Below, piece after piece: positions 10,568 through 23,817 of a stretch of 64,000 nt of DNA. The position numbers and the translations under genes were made by a program. Numbering within the stretch: the first letter of the stretch is position 1; each line of letters begins with the position of its first letter. The notes under the pieces are model-generated. The model was given only the letters and a program-made list of their open reading frames with translations, searched no databases and had not been told where the DNA came from. Source of the stretch: Corinectria fuckeliana. Taxonomy: Eukaryota > Ascomycota > Sordariomycetes > Hypocreales > Nectriaceae. The stretch covers positions 310,001-374,000 of the forward strand of contig WPDH01000123.1 in the NCBI GenBank assembly GCA_019137255.1. The letters are read 5' to 3'.

Positions 10568-11095
10568 CGATGAGCCGTCGCAATGGGTGAATCCTGTCCG
10601 AAAGGCAGGATGTATGTGTAGGGTAAGGAGAATCGAAAAACGTGTGGGGCCTTGTGAAAAAAATGGCGGAGCGTGTCAACTTCAACGACTAGCGAAGGTG
10701 TGGTGCCTTGAATTTCAGGCACGAGTATTTTCTGCGCGTCGCGTCGCGAACGTGGAGGTGTACGAAGTACTCCAGCGGTTCAAGGCGTTTATAGAAATCT
10801 TCGTAAAAGACTAAGAAAAATAGATTCCCGTACACAGAGTTACAGAGCTACATATGACATGTATTAAGAAAGAAAAATGTTGTCAAATGTTGTACAGGTC
10901 CCTTTGCTGGGCCATGCTGCCTCCGCCTGCGCCAACACATCATGATCCCGTACCTCCTCATATCAGTCCGCCTCCTTGGCCAGTATGCCGTAAGTTGGAC
11001 CTGAGGCTTTGGAAGCGCCTGTCTTCTCCAATGTTATCCGCCATTTCGCCATAAATCATACAGAATAGGCACATAAAAGAAAGCCCTGAAGACAG
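10568..11095. other. Intergenic, promoter of the REB1-like gene
   Basis: No gene is seen. It holds the leader of the REB1-like gene and the 3' flank of the ATPase gene, plus one exact copy of TACGAAGTACT at 10761-10771. Confidence 0.5.
10761..10771 (+). repeat. TACGAAGTACT motif, copy 1
   Basis: Exact copy of an 11-bp intergenic motif that occurs five times in the window (see findings). Confidence 0.7.
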
Positions 11096-13164
11096 CTATC
11101 GGCCGAATCGGAACCAGGAGGCATCCTGATCCTCCGCCTCTTCCTGCAGCTTCACCGTAGCACCTTTGTTGTTTTGTTTGATGCTATACTGTCCACCAAG
11201 GACTAGATCCTTGGCGACTAACTCTCGAGTTCGACCCAGACTCTCGATATCGGAAATTCTCTGGATAGTAAGCTCCAAGTGCTTCTCAAAGCCAGGTTCT
11301 GAGCAGATCTCTTTGAAGGCAAGATGCATGGGGACACTGCTCGCGCGCACATCCGCGTTGCTAGTGATGCTGAAGAGGTTCAGACTGTCAAGCTTTCGGA
11401 TAAAGTCACACCGCGTCATTAATTCCTGGGCGATATGGAAAGGGTACGTTGGTAAAATGTGACCAATAACTGAGTCGTATGTTGGCTGCTCAGCGTCCTT
11501 GTCGACAAGGGCCTTGGCCAGAACCATGGCAGCAGCCTATAACCATGTTAGGATGAGCTGCGAAGTATTCAATAACCACAAGGCAGCGAGTTTAAACTTA
11601 CCGCCCACTTCTGCTGGTCCATGACATCGTCATCCATCTCCATACCCAGGATCCAGCATTGGTTGAGAAACCACTTCTTTTCAATGTCCTTGATCTTTTC
11701 ACAGGTTGCGAGCATACTCTTGCTCTTAGCAACCCGGTTCAGGAAGCTCAAGCGACCCCCGACTCTTTCATAGACATCCTCGAGCTGCTCGTCTGACAGT
11801 CGCTCTCCGAAATACTTCAGCCGGTAACGCTGTAGGGCAGAAACGGCCTGCTTCTTGGGTAGATCCACAACGGACATAACTTCCATCCTCGTGGCAAGTT
11901 GCTTCAGTCGCTCATACACCCAATAGTCGTCAGAGTTGAAAACCATGGTGACTAGATTTGCCGCGGCCCATTGTTCCGCTCGCTGCTGGAGAAGCTCGAT
12001 CAAGTCCCGCCCGTCCTCATCATCGCGGATGAGGTGCATTTGGTTGACAATAACGACAAGGGGTTTCCCCCTCTCTCGTCGCTTCTGTATCGCCACCTTC
12101 TCCAGCTTGTTCAGGGCCCGCTCGATGTCCAGCAGAGCTGTGGATTCACGAGGGCCTCGCTCGCTGAAGTATCCACCAATGTAGTCCTCATGGTATTCGT
12201 AATCCAAAGCCTTGCCTAGGCGGATTCTGAAAATCTCCAGGTCTGAGTGGGCTTCGAACATGGCCACGCCGTCGCCATCGATCTTGCGCATGGCCTCGAT
12301 CAGCATGCTGCTCTTGCCGCAGCCCTTGTCGCCGATTAAAAGATGGTAGTGCCCAACATCGCGCCCAAGAACGATATCATCTACGCGTTCCTGCTCGCTG
12401 CGCACGATCCAGTGCTCACCAGTAGCGCCAGGATTCCGAGGAACCTCCTTGCCAATGGTAGCAAGCTCTAGAACCGGGTCTCCAGGCTCGAAAGCGCGCG
12501 TCATTTTCTTAAGCACAAGCATTTTGTAGCTTTTATGATAGAGGTAGCCGGCGGCAGCAAAGCCGAGGCCCAACACCAAGATAGAAGCAAATGTTGTTGC
12601 TGCTGACTCGCCCATCTTGTATAGAAGCGTAGGCTCTGATGAGGATTTTGGGCCATCTCGCCTATTACTCTCCTCGGTTGGTCCCTCATCTGCGATTCCA
12701 TGTTAGTTAGACTAGTAACATCAAAGGGCTTGTCGTTTCCTGTAGGGAAAGGAAGGAGGGAACAGCAATTCTGAATGTTCTGGCGTGCGAGCAGTTGTTG
12801 TTCGTTCAGTTTGGAGAGGCTTCTCTTCGAGTCCAAGGCAGCACAATAACCCCACTGAGACCAGGACGTGGCCCTGAGTAAGCGTGAGACATCGGACTGG
12901 TAGCTCAACCGCACGTCGTTGGCTGATAGGGCGAATACAATGGGGGATGCATGATATTCCGCATGCTATTCAATTTCTTGCACTCAAAAACACAATACGG
13001 ATAAACGCACCATTTCTCCCGGCGCCCTGGGTCGAGAACAGAAGCCTGCCAGCGTTCTTGTTTGGCCCCCACAGGCCGAGCTGCAGCCCCTTCGAATGCG
13101 CCAAGTTCTGGAAGCCGAGTCGGGTAAGTCGATGCGCCAAGCGCCCAGGATGCGGCAGTGTCAT
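11096..13164 (-). CDS. Mitochondrial membrane P-loop ATPase, fungal AAA/winged-helix family
   Basis: Exons 13164-13011, 12689-11602 and 11536-11096 give 560 aa. Exon 1 encodes a basic, Leu/Arg-rich presequence ending LLFSTQ, typical of a mitochondrial targeting peptide. Its 321-bp intron has a GTGCGT donor and a clear CTAACTAAC branch site before CAG. Intron 2 (65 bp) starts GTAAGT. One transmembrane segment lies near residues 85-105 (ASILVLGLGFAAAGYLY). The Walker A motif GDKGCGKSS is near residue 170 and a Walker B-like strand (LVVIVNQMH) near 260. The C-terminal third is helical, as in the winged-helix domain of fungal proteins named 'AAA protein C-terminal winged helix'. Its function is not known to me; a role at the inner mitochondrial membrane is inferred. 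The first exon is the least certain part. Confidence 0.75.
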
Positions 13165-14290
13165 GGCTGTGAGATTGGCGCAATCTAGCCACGCAAGAGA
13201 AGAATTCAATCAAGACCGGAGTGAATTGGGCCGTGAATGAGGCCGTCGAGGGGTCGTCATGAAGGCACGACAGACGAGGAAAGGGAGTAAGACTTAGCTG
13301 GCGTCGTGGCTCGCGGAACAAAGGCTGATATTAAAAGACCTGGGCCCTTTTTGACATGGCCTCCAGGACGAATCAGGCTTGGCGCCGCGACCCTAGCACC
13401 CTAGCACCCTAGGTACCTGCCTATCCAAACCCTCGGCGACTGATGCAGCGGATTTTGACCACTCAAGCCACTGTAGCGTCACTGCATGGCACCCACTGGA
13501 GGGTTTGGCCGGCCCCTGGAGCCTACTGGAGTCCACTGTAGGGACCCCACCTATCTAGCATGTAGCACACCTAACTTTGTGACGACGATGACGCTTCAGC
13601 CGGACAGGGGCTCCAAGTGGCCGCAGTCACTGACAGAAGTTAACGTTGCGCAAGCGACGGGCCTTATCTCCTTTGAGTCTAGAGGAGAAATAATGAAATC
13701 GACTAGATAAGCGGACGTTCGCTAATCCCCGGCAAAGAAGAGAAGAACAGAGAGTGTGGGGGTTCCAGGGACTGCGAGGCCTCCTAAGGCCAGGCGGGCT
13801 GGTTCTCGCAGAGACCGATCGCTAATGTAACTCCCAGCTGCACGGCCAGCCTGTCGTTTCCTTACTAGCTCAGCGGAAACGCTTGTTCACGTGATGCATT
13901 TCCTTATCCCTGCCATCTCAGCTCAAGGGTAATTTAGATCACCTAGAAAACGACCTGCAAGCATCTTGATATGTTCATTTCCAGTCGTCAATTATGAATT
14001 CACTGAAACAACCGAGAAGTCGTCGAATCAGTCATTCCTTCGAAACACTTGGCCCGGCACATCACTGCTGTGTTGTTACTGTGAATATCTGCAATCTGAG
14101 CTGGAGGTGAGAGGGAAGTGAGTGAATGCTCGACACTAATCGCAACTGCCTACCTTTCTCTCGCCTATTCCTCGTGACCGTGATCAAAATTCCTTCCTTT
14201 TTCAACATCAACACTCAAGTCTCTCCTGGCCCCCATCTTCAGCATACAGCTCTCAACACTAAGTTTCTACTTTTTCAAGGCTGAGGAACC
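13165..14290. promoter_or_regulatory. Divergent promoter region
   Basis: Shared upstream region of the ATPase (-) and the large TAG-interrupted gene (+). The last 130 bp before 14291 are C/T-rich, as in a + strand leader. At 13391-13412 there are tandem CCCTAGCA units. No gene is seen. Confidence 0.5.
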
Positions 14291-17200
14291 ATGCCGCCGT
14301 TCGCTGCCGAGCTCGAACAATGGTGGCTTAGCTGTGGCTACGAGGCCCTAGTCCGTCTCGTCGACCCAGGAGACGAGGCCCTCAAGCCCCAAGAGTGCGG
14401 TTTCGCGCAGGAAGTCCAACGTAGGCTCTGCGCTCTTGACAACGACCGTGCCCTCCAGGCCGAGATCAACGAGGCATGGCCGGCTATTCGCGCCGCAAGA
14501 GGCATCAACTTCGTTGCAAACCCACGCAAACACCTGAAAGAAGCATCCCGTAGCGTCTTCAAGCGAGATGAAGATGGAGGCATAGACCATTCACAAGTGC
14601 TCGATGGCCTCGGCTATCTGGATGCGATGGAAGTCCATCGTCTCCGTCTTATGAAGGCAACAAGAAGCGCAATGGAGGTTTCAGCTCCTGACAGCAGTCA
14701 CCTCCAAGTCGCCGAGGAGCTTGACCGTCAAGCCTCGATCCATTACCGACATTTCCATTTGGGCTTCAGGACCAGTGTAAGTTACTCCGCAAATGTTCGA
14801 GCTGCTCAGTGGTGCTGATACGTGGGACTGAAGACTCTTATCCATGATCTTACCAAAAGAGGCGAGCAGACAAAGGAAATTCCCAAAATAATGGCTCGTC
14901 TTAACGCCCTGTTCCCTCCCATCGTGTTCCTCCAAGATGAGTACGACCTTGACCCGACACCTCACTCGGCAGGTCTTCGCGACAGCGTTCGGTTCTCTGT
15001 ATTTGAGCACCTCATGGGCAACGATCCCTTTTCTGAACAACGACAGCAAATGATTCAGATGAAACTCCTCTGCTGGTGCGACATTCCTGGCTATGGTCAA
15101 GCACGAGAGGCTCTGGTTCGATACTGCGAGGAGTCCAAAAAGCTAGAAGAAGTCTGTTTGGTGATTCTGGATGACTTGGAGCGGAAATGTTTTAGCGAAA
15201 TGTCGATACGATCTGCATCTGCCGACTCTTCCTTCATGACATCTGCGGACAACTCAACAAATTCTGAGCTGTTCGGCAACTCACCGAGAAGGGCCAGCTC
15301 CGACGTTGTCATTGGCGCCGATGCGTCCTTCGATTCTCGTGGATCTTCTTTGCCCTCACCAACGACTCTCTCTAAGTTTACGGCTTCTAACCCGCTCCTC
15401 AAAGGAATGCCAGGTCGGGAACTCTCAGCAGCCAAGACAGATGGTGCAGCATTTGCTGGAGATCTAAAAGCACCCCCCATTCTCTCGTACCCTGACGACC
15501 TTTCAAGCACGGAGTTCCACCAACATCCACTCGCTCGTGAGCTAGAAATGACACCGCTCGAGCTGTCGATTTTAGGACTTCTCATTCCGAAAGAAATCAA
15601 GAGTCGAGACTTCTAGTACAATTTCGACAGCGATGACGATGTGGAACATGATAAGGGCATCAGCTCTCGCCCTAAGAACTCAAGCAAAGCGAAGCGCCGC
15701 CGGACTGGGAAAGAAGAAGTGCCCCCAGTACCTCCTCTACCACCAATTCCAGAATACTTCCGAACCAACTTGACTCCTAAAGTTCTCGAGAAACTCGTCA
15801 AGCGTATGCGATCTCGCCCAGATTTGCTGGAGACTACTTCACCCCATGACCTCGACAAAGTTCTGAAGAGCACACCTGGTCACGGTTCACTGAAGTTTGG
15901 CAATAGGAAACGGCGACCATCGTTGAGGTTTCAGATTTCCAGCCCTGAGCCGATATCCGAGACCGGATCCTGGAGTATGCGCTCGAGACGTCATTCCAAC
16001 GCCACCAAGACCGATTCTGATGAATCACGGGGCTCGACTATGACAACTCTGCGAAAACAGTCTAGCCATGAGACGTCCCAGCCAACTTTGAAGACTAGGG
16101 ACGGCCCGAAGCTAAAGTATGAGCTTGCCAAGCCACGAATCTCGCCGATGGAATATGCTCGGATGTTCTTCATCGAGAAGGCCCTCTCTGATCGAGAAAA
16201 TCGACCTTGCGAGCTTCCCAAGCCGGAAAAGGCTTGGTGGTGGACGCCGCGTTGGGAGAAGTTTCTCATCATACCACGGATACCCGAGGTTATTCGGCGT
16301 GATCTTACTCCCCGAGGAGCTACAGAAGGCGGGCACACTTCAAAAGTCACAGATTTGGGTCGAGCTGACTCCGATACCGAGTCGGTGGCAACGCTGAAGC
16401 CGGAAACCCCAGCCTGCGACTATCCACGCCTGTCTCTCCATCTGGGCGATTTACCAGCTCTTCCACCTTTCATGGATCTTCAATATCCTAGCATGAGTGA
16501 TGAGGTCGCTCGAATATACCCCTCATCGTTGGGGGCAGACGGGACTGAAAGTAAATCCGCCTGCGGCGATACCGAACCTCTTGAACCACAATGCCAGTCA
16601 GCATCCCAGTCTCAACACGATCCGACACGTTACGGGGATGAGAAAGAGCGGCAACAAATACAAGAGCATCAATGCCAAACCAACAAGGCTCTGGCCCGCC
16701 CACTCATTCTAGAAAGCGATTCTGTGAATGGCCCCAAGGCCCAAACAGAGGGCAAATTCGCATCTAGACCAGGCCGTGGTCAGTCACTTGCGGAATATGA
16801 GATGCACCATTTTTGGAAAAAGCTGGATATTGACAGGAAAGCTAATCGTCCTTCACGCCTCTCGCAGGATAGTACGGAGACAGCTTTGTATCTGGGGACG
16901 AGGAGAGATGGGGTTTTGACAACCGCAGACGTTGTCGGTGCTCAAACGCCCTCAGGAAGTCAGCCTCGGCTATCCATCGTGGAATTCTCCTCTGCGAGCT
17001 ATGCTAGTCCAGCACCCAGACGCCGGGTCGTTGAGTGTAGTCCCCAGTCATTCATGTCGTCTGAAGCTCGCAGCCCACTCGCTCACTTCCCCATTGCTAC
17101 CCAGCCAACCTCACGACTCACACCCTCCACGATGGCAAGGCGTGTTATTGGGGGTGCTGGTGGGCTTTTACACCCGGATGATGTACGACAGGCCCGATTG

Positions 17201-19006
17201 GTTCAGAATCTCAGTGCAGAGCTCCCCCAGGCATCTTCAGCTGACCTCTGGGGCGCAGACTCAGAGGGGTCAATAATATCGGAACTGCAACCGCAACCGC
17301 TACGAGTTAGTCACCAGGAGTCCTTGGTTGATAAGGAACATATTAGCCGTTGGTCAAGACTCCCAGAAGATTTTGATGAAGGTGGAGAGGCAGAAGATGA
17401 CGATAGAAGGCAGGAGCCTTTCGAGGCGGACAACAAACACGGCTCAACTTGCGAGCCCAGTCGCATAGAGGATGGGCGACTGCAGCTCGATGGAGAAGAG
17501 AAGACATTGGAAAGACTGAAGCGCCAAGTTCGCAACTTCAAGGACTCTTCGAGTTTGCCAAGGGCTCTTCAGCGCTCCTCGTCTACCATTATAACTCCGA
17601 CTTCGTCTTGGAAAACCATCGAGTCATCGTCAACGTTCAATGTTGCAGAAGCCAGTCCCTCAGGGTTCACCCCACAGCATCGTAACGAACAAGCTGTGCC
17701 ATCGACGGGTTGTCGGCTCCAGAGGATGGGTGACATGAAGAACTCTGAGATGCCTGAGAATCCACGTGAGTTGGAGGACGAAAATAGAGGGTTGCAGAGC
17801 AATACAAAAGGTGGTGACAGCTCCTTTATGACAAACCCTCTTTTGGACGCGTCTATTCGTCACCAACAAGGCGCACCATTGAAGGCCTTGGAGAGAGCGA
17901 CTTCCATTACGCCACCGGGTATGAATAGCTTCATTCTTTGGAAGCACTGCACTTCACAGCAACAGGGCCATTGTGACAGCAAAGAGGAAGCATTGGAAGA
18001 CCGTTTTGCGTCCGAAGACTTCAGCGACCCCATGGAGGAAGGATATGATCAGTCAAGCCGACAAAACTCCAAACACGGTCCCCCAGGTAGTGCACGAGAC
18101 TTCTTTCCACAGTCTGACTCGATCACGGAATCTTACGAGAACACGATAGCCTCCGTTGATGCTTACCGCTTCTCGTCTCAACGTTTTGACCCCCTAAGTC
18201 GTATTTCTTCGCCATCCTCCCCAATCAGCAATTTCATCAAGCTAGACAAGACCATTACTCCATCGCCAGAGCTTACAGAGCATACAGTCCCAAGAACACC
18301 AACGGCGTCCATTGGCAGCCTGTTCCGCAAGCGTGTTCGCTCTCTCCATGGTGGTACAACGCCCAGAACGCCTACTAGTGCTACCACGCCGTCTACGCAC
18401 TGGAGGCCCTTCGAGGAGGACGAAACGGAGCCGCCCTGCTCGGTTACCTGGATGAGCGGGAGGGGAGAAGACAAGACAGAAAAGATGGAGCGGGCGGCCT
18501 ATTTCAGGGAGAAGGCAGAGCAGCAGCTGGCTCAGGACGAGACGGCAGCCACTCAGCCATACGCCTGTAAGTCTTCCCTGGGCAAAGTAAGGAGCAAGGA
18601 AGATCTCCAACGCAAGAGCTTCGGCCTCGGGCGCAGACAGAGCCTTGAGAGCCTCGTGGGCTGGAGGAGCTTCATTTCCGACGCCCCGGAACCCCTATTC
18701 TCCTCACCACCGCCACCGGTCCCTCCGCTCCCGGCGCCCTCGCAGCTCGACTATCTCGACGCGCGGGCTGACCCCGACGCTGAGATGGCGGCATACAAGG
18801 CGAAGAAGCCGCAGGGACTCAGGGTAGAGACGCGAAAACTCCGGAAGCCGAGCCGGGATGCGCTGCGTGGGCCGCGGACAGGTAGCACGGCGCCGAGCAG
18901 TGGCGGGCTGAGGACATCGTTCAAGATGGACGGCAGGAGGCTGAGTTTCGGGAGAGTCGGCGCAGAGGAGGGGAGAGAGGACGAGGTTGTAACGAGGCGA
19001 CGTTGA
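14291..19006 (+). CDS. Large unrecognised protein with one in-frame TAG (candidate edited or read-through stop)
   Basis: Exon 1 is 14291-14776. A 57-bp intron (GTAAGT donor, GCTGATAC branch) leads into exon 2 from 14834. The frame codes 422 aa to a TAG at 15614-15616, then stays open in the same frame for 1129 more codons to 19006 (1552 residues if the TAG is read as an amino acid). The N-terminal 320 residues are helical and globular-looking (starting MPPFAAELEQWWLSCGYEAL). After the TAG come a basic patch, Pro-rich motifs (PPVPPLPPIPEYF), a Trp-rich core (EKAWWWTPRWEKF) and a long Ser-rich, disordered region ending in PPPPVPPLP and a basic tail. I recognise no family. Alternatives are a truncated gene plus relic, or an unrecognised intron such as 15487-15630 with a weak GTACCC donor. 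Confidence 0.6.
15603..15628 (+). other. Predicted RNA hairpin with the in-frame TAG in its loop
   Basis: GTCGAGA (15603-15609) pairs with TTTCGAC (15622-15628): seven pairs including one G-U. The 12-nt loop (15610-15621) holds the TAG at 15614-15616. The structure was found by eye; its energy was not computed. Confidence 0.5.
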
Positions 19007-19474
19007 AAAATGACGACTCAACTGTCTACGTGGTCATCTGGACAGCATTGGGGACAGAAAGCTTGGTTGTCATATTGTGAGAACTAAGGTGCTAGTAGTT
19101 GTTGAGCAGAGAGGGTTACCTTGTCAGACGTCGCTTTGCAAGGGCTCTAACTGTTGTTGGGACGGAACGATGCATGCTGCTTAGCTGATAGCCTTTTCGA
19201 TAGGCATGTGAGTATCCTGTCATTATGACCAGTTTCATTTGCTGTGATAACATAGGACTGGTTGAGTCTCGGTCAGTACGGTGCTTTGGGGCGATGAGCT
19301 GTGGGAAACTCGGGTCACCGTCAACTCATCACGGCAACTCTACAAGGATCCCCCTATTGCTGACCCCGCCATCCATGTCAGCATCCATCATGCGTCGCTC
19401 GTATCGTATCCAAGCGAGGGAGAGAAACAAGGTCGAGGGGGAAGTTTGCCAAGTTTGCCCACAGAAGCCCGTCA

Positions 19475-19504
19475 AGTCGCAGTCGCAGTCGCAGTCGCAG
19501 TCGC
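19475..19504 (+). repeat. (AGTCGC)5 tandem repeat
   Basis: Five perfect hexamer copies. Confidence 0.9.
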
Positions 19505-19575
19505 ACCGTCCTGCCTCTCTCTGACTCGTTATCGTGCATGAATCACATCTGGACACAAGAAATGCAAACACTGCC

Positions 19576-19610
19576 CACACACACACACGCACGCGCGCAC
19601 ACACACACAC
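19576..19610 (+). repeat. CA/CG dinucleotide microsatellite
   Basis: Alternating CA with an interior CGCGCG block, 35 bp, fully alternating purine-pyrimidine. Confidence 0.9.
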
Positions 19611-22600
19611 CGGTACATCCAATCCATCGGACGAGGAAGGCCAAAGACGCTGCTCACGCTACATACGCTTCACCACGGCACAACCCACAACCCACAGCCC
19701 ACAGCCCACCCCTGCCCCGTGACGATGCACGAGACGGCCTCGTCCTCCACTCTCCACCCTCCACCTTCCACCCTCCACCCCCGCCGAATCACCTGCATCC
19801 CACCGCGCAGCTCCAATATACCACGGGCAGACCCGCCCTGGAGCGGATTAGCTATCGTTCAGATATAGGCCCAAGGCCTCTGGAGCTGGATGAGGTGAGG
19901 TGAGGTCCGTTGGCGCCCGTTGGGTACCTAGGTAGGTAGACTAGGCGAGTACTTGGGACGGAGTGCTGCAACGTAGCGCAACGTTGGGCCTTGAGGCTGA
20001 ATCCTCCGAGACGCCGTTCGAAAGCCATCATGTAACAGCTCAAACCCTTTGCTCGCGGCCCGGCATTCCCGTCCGTCGTTGTCGTCGTTTTCTTGGGGTG
20101 AAGCTACGTACGCAATGACTACGCCCACGCTCACAACACACCGCTCCCCACGGCCCCCCACCCACAGTTGGCCTCCATCATCACCACCAGAAGTCATCTC
20201 ATGAATAATGAGCCCCGCCCCCGAGGCGCATAGCCCGTCGATCTCCCCCCTAGTCCGGGGTATCTGGGACAGGAATTGGTCGTTTTTGTATGCCGTGGTG
20301 CTCCATATTCGACGACAAACTGCAACAAGAAAGGAGCAAGATTGGCAAGGTCTCGGTCTTCGGCCAACACCCGAATCACGTCCCCCCCTCAACCTATCCA
20401 AGGTCTTCAACGAAAGCCCAGAGGCCAACCCCAAGTGGTCCCTACGGATCTCCACGGGCCATCGGCCTGCCCCCCTGCGAGAGCTGAGAGTGGCTATGTA
20501 AGAGCCCCCCCCCCCCCCCAAAGCTTTTTGATGGCGCTCTCAGGTGACGAAGGATCTGGAGACCGGAGTAATCATACGAACCCATGGCTTGGAGCCATGG
20601 ATCGACCCGAACTCCTGGGGTAGGTGAGCGGCGCAGGGAGGACATCCTCGAGATGCCTCAGCCAATGAAGCCCTCGTCATCAGTTGCCGTGCGAAGTACG
20701 TATCCTCGGAGACATTATCTACCGGCAGAGACAAGGAACCCAAAGCAGACCAACACAGCGGTTGTACAGAGTAGCCTAGAGCACATTGTTCAGCCGGGCT
20801 CCAAAGACAGGGTTTGCGCTCCGCAAGTAGAGTGAGGGGGTTGAGCCACTGTGCTTCCACGGCTTGCGTTGAAGATTCATGTATGCACGATCCATTGCCA
20901 AAGCCTCGCGCCTCCGGCCCTACTCGGTCGTTGCAATGCAAAGCACGGTGGTTTGTGCTGTGTCGAACCGGGGAATATTTGGCGGATGGACGGGGCAATG
21001 GGGGCATTGGCACTGCGACCGTGCAGCCCCTGTCTAAGAGGAACAAGACAAGCCAAGTTCGCGGCATGCCTGGGTCTGGACTCTAGACTAGACTCTAGAC
21101 CTAGATATTAGAGCAAGCAATCCGCGGCCCTGTTTCTGGTGATCGGGGGCGATCATGGACCCTGACAACAGGGCCATCCATTCCCAAACAAGCGACGCTG
21201 GCAACTTCACTTGTAACTTGTAAGACAGCACGATGTACACCTCGGTGAACGTACGGAGTAGTGAATCTCTAGTTCCCAAAAAATAAATAGTGCCATCACA
21301 TGTTCTCCGTAGGGGGAGGGGGGGAGGGGGGCTCGTCCCATTGCATCTAAGTGACGTAGGAGGGGCTGCTGTTCGCACGACTGCTGCTTCCTGGCCTCTG
21401 TCTGGCCTCTCTCCTGGACTGCTGGAAGCCACAAACCTGAGGCATGTGAGAGATGTCGAGTGTCCCGTAGCCGTGCCAAGACATTTGGCTCACCGCATAT
21501 TCCCAGGATTCCCGGCCCGGTTTGAACATTTTGGCGACCCCCCCCCCGGCCCGGTTGACGTGAGATCTGGCTGCGCCGACCATTCCTTTTCCCTGGGCCT
21601 TTGGTCAATGCCATCGAACCTAGCTGCGAGTCAATCGAGTTGGGGTCGCTCTTGTGCCAGCTTCATCCTCGTTGAATGCTTGGGCTGGATGTGCCCGAGT
21701 TGGGACCCAACCTAGGCTGGGCATGCTAAAAGGGCGCTGGCCTTGGGCGGCAGATGCTAGCCCCGTAGACTATTGGGGTCAGTTGACGAATTGCCGAGTT
21801 GTCGAGTGGACAAGAAACTGGTGGTGGAGACTGGGAGACTCCCTTTTTGAGTGTGAAGGAGGTAGGTTAGCGCCTTCGTCAATCTAGCTTAGGCCAGGCG
21901 GTTCGAGATGGCTAACAAGCTCAGTCCAGACCCCCAGAGTCCAGGACCCAGGCGTCTGGTCTTCAGTGGCGGTGGTGGTGGTGGTGTCCTGAACAAGAGC
22001 CGGACTGCACAAGTGGACCGATAGGGGAGATTCATCTGCAACGAGATCGAGACCAACAGCGCGGTATGGGAGGCATGCGTCGTGTGGCCGGCCGTTGTAT
22101 GTATTGACGGATCGCCAGGGGGCCTATTGTTGGTAAGACCTCCAGATGACGAGATCCGACGAGCTGCTGCGTGTCAATGCTGCAGGTCCGCTTACCATGA
22201 AGGATCGGAGAGATCGCGCGCACCATCTTGTGGGATCCTCTCCCTTGAGCCTGCTATCCGTACGTACATATCTACATACATGAAAGGTGAGACTCGGTTA
22301 GGCCACGGGGCAGAGGCCCAGAACCGGATGGGAAACCTCACGTCAAGGACCACGGGTGCGGGTAGGCGCTAGAGCCTAGCACACACATCTCTAGATAGTA
22401 ATTACATACCTACATATGTAGGAGTAGGCTACATCTCGACGCCCTCTGGCCGACAATGACGTCCTGCTGACGGAGCACGTTTCTTCCCAAGGACTAGGCG
22501 CCGGCAACCTGGTTGGGTCCATTCGCCCGCCCAGTCACCGAGCTAGGGAAAAGACGGGAGTCAGTCACGGTCCGCACCTTGACTGGGACGCCGTCGAACT

Positions 22601-23806
22601 CAAATCCACGGCGCCCAGACCGCCCGAGCCACACCGGCGAGCGGTGAGACGAGCAGCATCTTCTTGGAAACGGGTGGTTCTAATCGAAGAGAACCGGCTG
22701 TGTCTCGGCTTTCAGAAGGCAACCCAACAACCAACTTCATCACAGCGCTTCCGTCCGTCTCCCGGTCACCACCACCAGGTTGCCCTTTCGGGCTTCTTGT
22801 ACTTGCTTCCTAGCTGAGTCGAGAGTCCCTGGCCAAAAGGTTGTGCAGAGGCCGGCCATCAGGGAGGGGTGTCTTTGCAAGGGGCGTTCGTTGAATGACG
22901 ATCCTTCCATCAGCCATTGGCTTGGATGGAATGGATTGAACCGCCCCCATGGTACGAAGTAGAGTAGAGTTGCAAGGACCGACAGTTATTAATATGCAGT
23001 TTCTTGACTCAACCAACAGGCAAATACGCACCGAAACAGAGGGCATGGTCGGTGATTGGGCCGACTTCTCACGAGGTACCCCTAATGTACCGTCGCATTC
23101 ATCAACACGCATCGAGCCTCCTTGGTCTTTGCCGCGAACCGACTAGGCCCAGAAAGGGATGATGGAGGGACTGCGCTATTTGTCCGTTTCTTCCTGGGAG
23201 TGCTGATCTTGGTTGGCGGCATCAAGATGCTGTATGCCCGGCAGCATCGAGGTCGAGCCCGTGCCTAATCCAAGCCGTTGCGCGCATCTCTCTGTCGAAT
23301 GATCCGCAGTAGTCCTCAGAGAGCTTGCTGAGGCACAGACGGGGGAAGGGGGGGCTTTGGAGGACGGCGGATCCATGTGGATCTAAACGAGTCCTTCGCG
23401 TCAAGCCTCCAATTTTGCTCCATGGAACGTGGCACATTCCCTATGCCGAGGGTGAAGCTTTGGGCGTCCAGCCCCCCCCCCAAAAGTGCTGCCGTACTAG
23501 TGAGGAGTGTGGCTGGACGGGAGCATATCTTTTCGATGTTGCCGTTTTCATCCAAGGTCTCACGCATCGTGCGCAGGTGTCCATCCAGTCCGCGCTGGCT
23601 GGAAACCGTTTTGCCGTTGCAGCTCCGCGAGCAAGAAGGCAGCCAAAGGATCCAACCTCAGCCGGCCTTGCGCTAAGGGGCGAGGGTTACTGGTTTAGGC
23701 AATCCGGATAAATTCAGTACGTAGGCCTACAGGCCTCCCAGCTCAGGACCATGCAGGGATTCATGTCTTACATCCTCGTCCACTCCTGTCCGAAGGGTGC
23801 CGTTCG

Positions 23807-23817
23807 AGTACTTCGTA
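23807..23817 (-). repeat. TACGAAGTACT motif, copy 2
   Basis: Exact copy on the minus strand (AGTACTTCGTA on +). Confidence 0.7.

Noticed and set aside
13391..13412. Telomere-like CCCTAG units
   Set aside because: The unit is CCCTAGCA, not CCCTAA, and the array has only two to three copies inside a gene-bearing region.
15487..15630. Intron that would remove the TAG in the large gene
   Set aside because: It is in frame, but the donor GTACCC is poor, there is no CTRAC-like branch near the acceptor, and it would delete a well-formed stretch (ELEMTPLELSILGLLIPKEI). It is kept only as an alternative to be tested with RNA.
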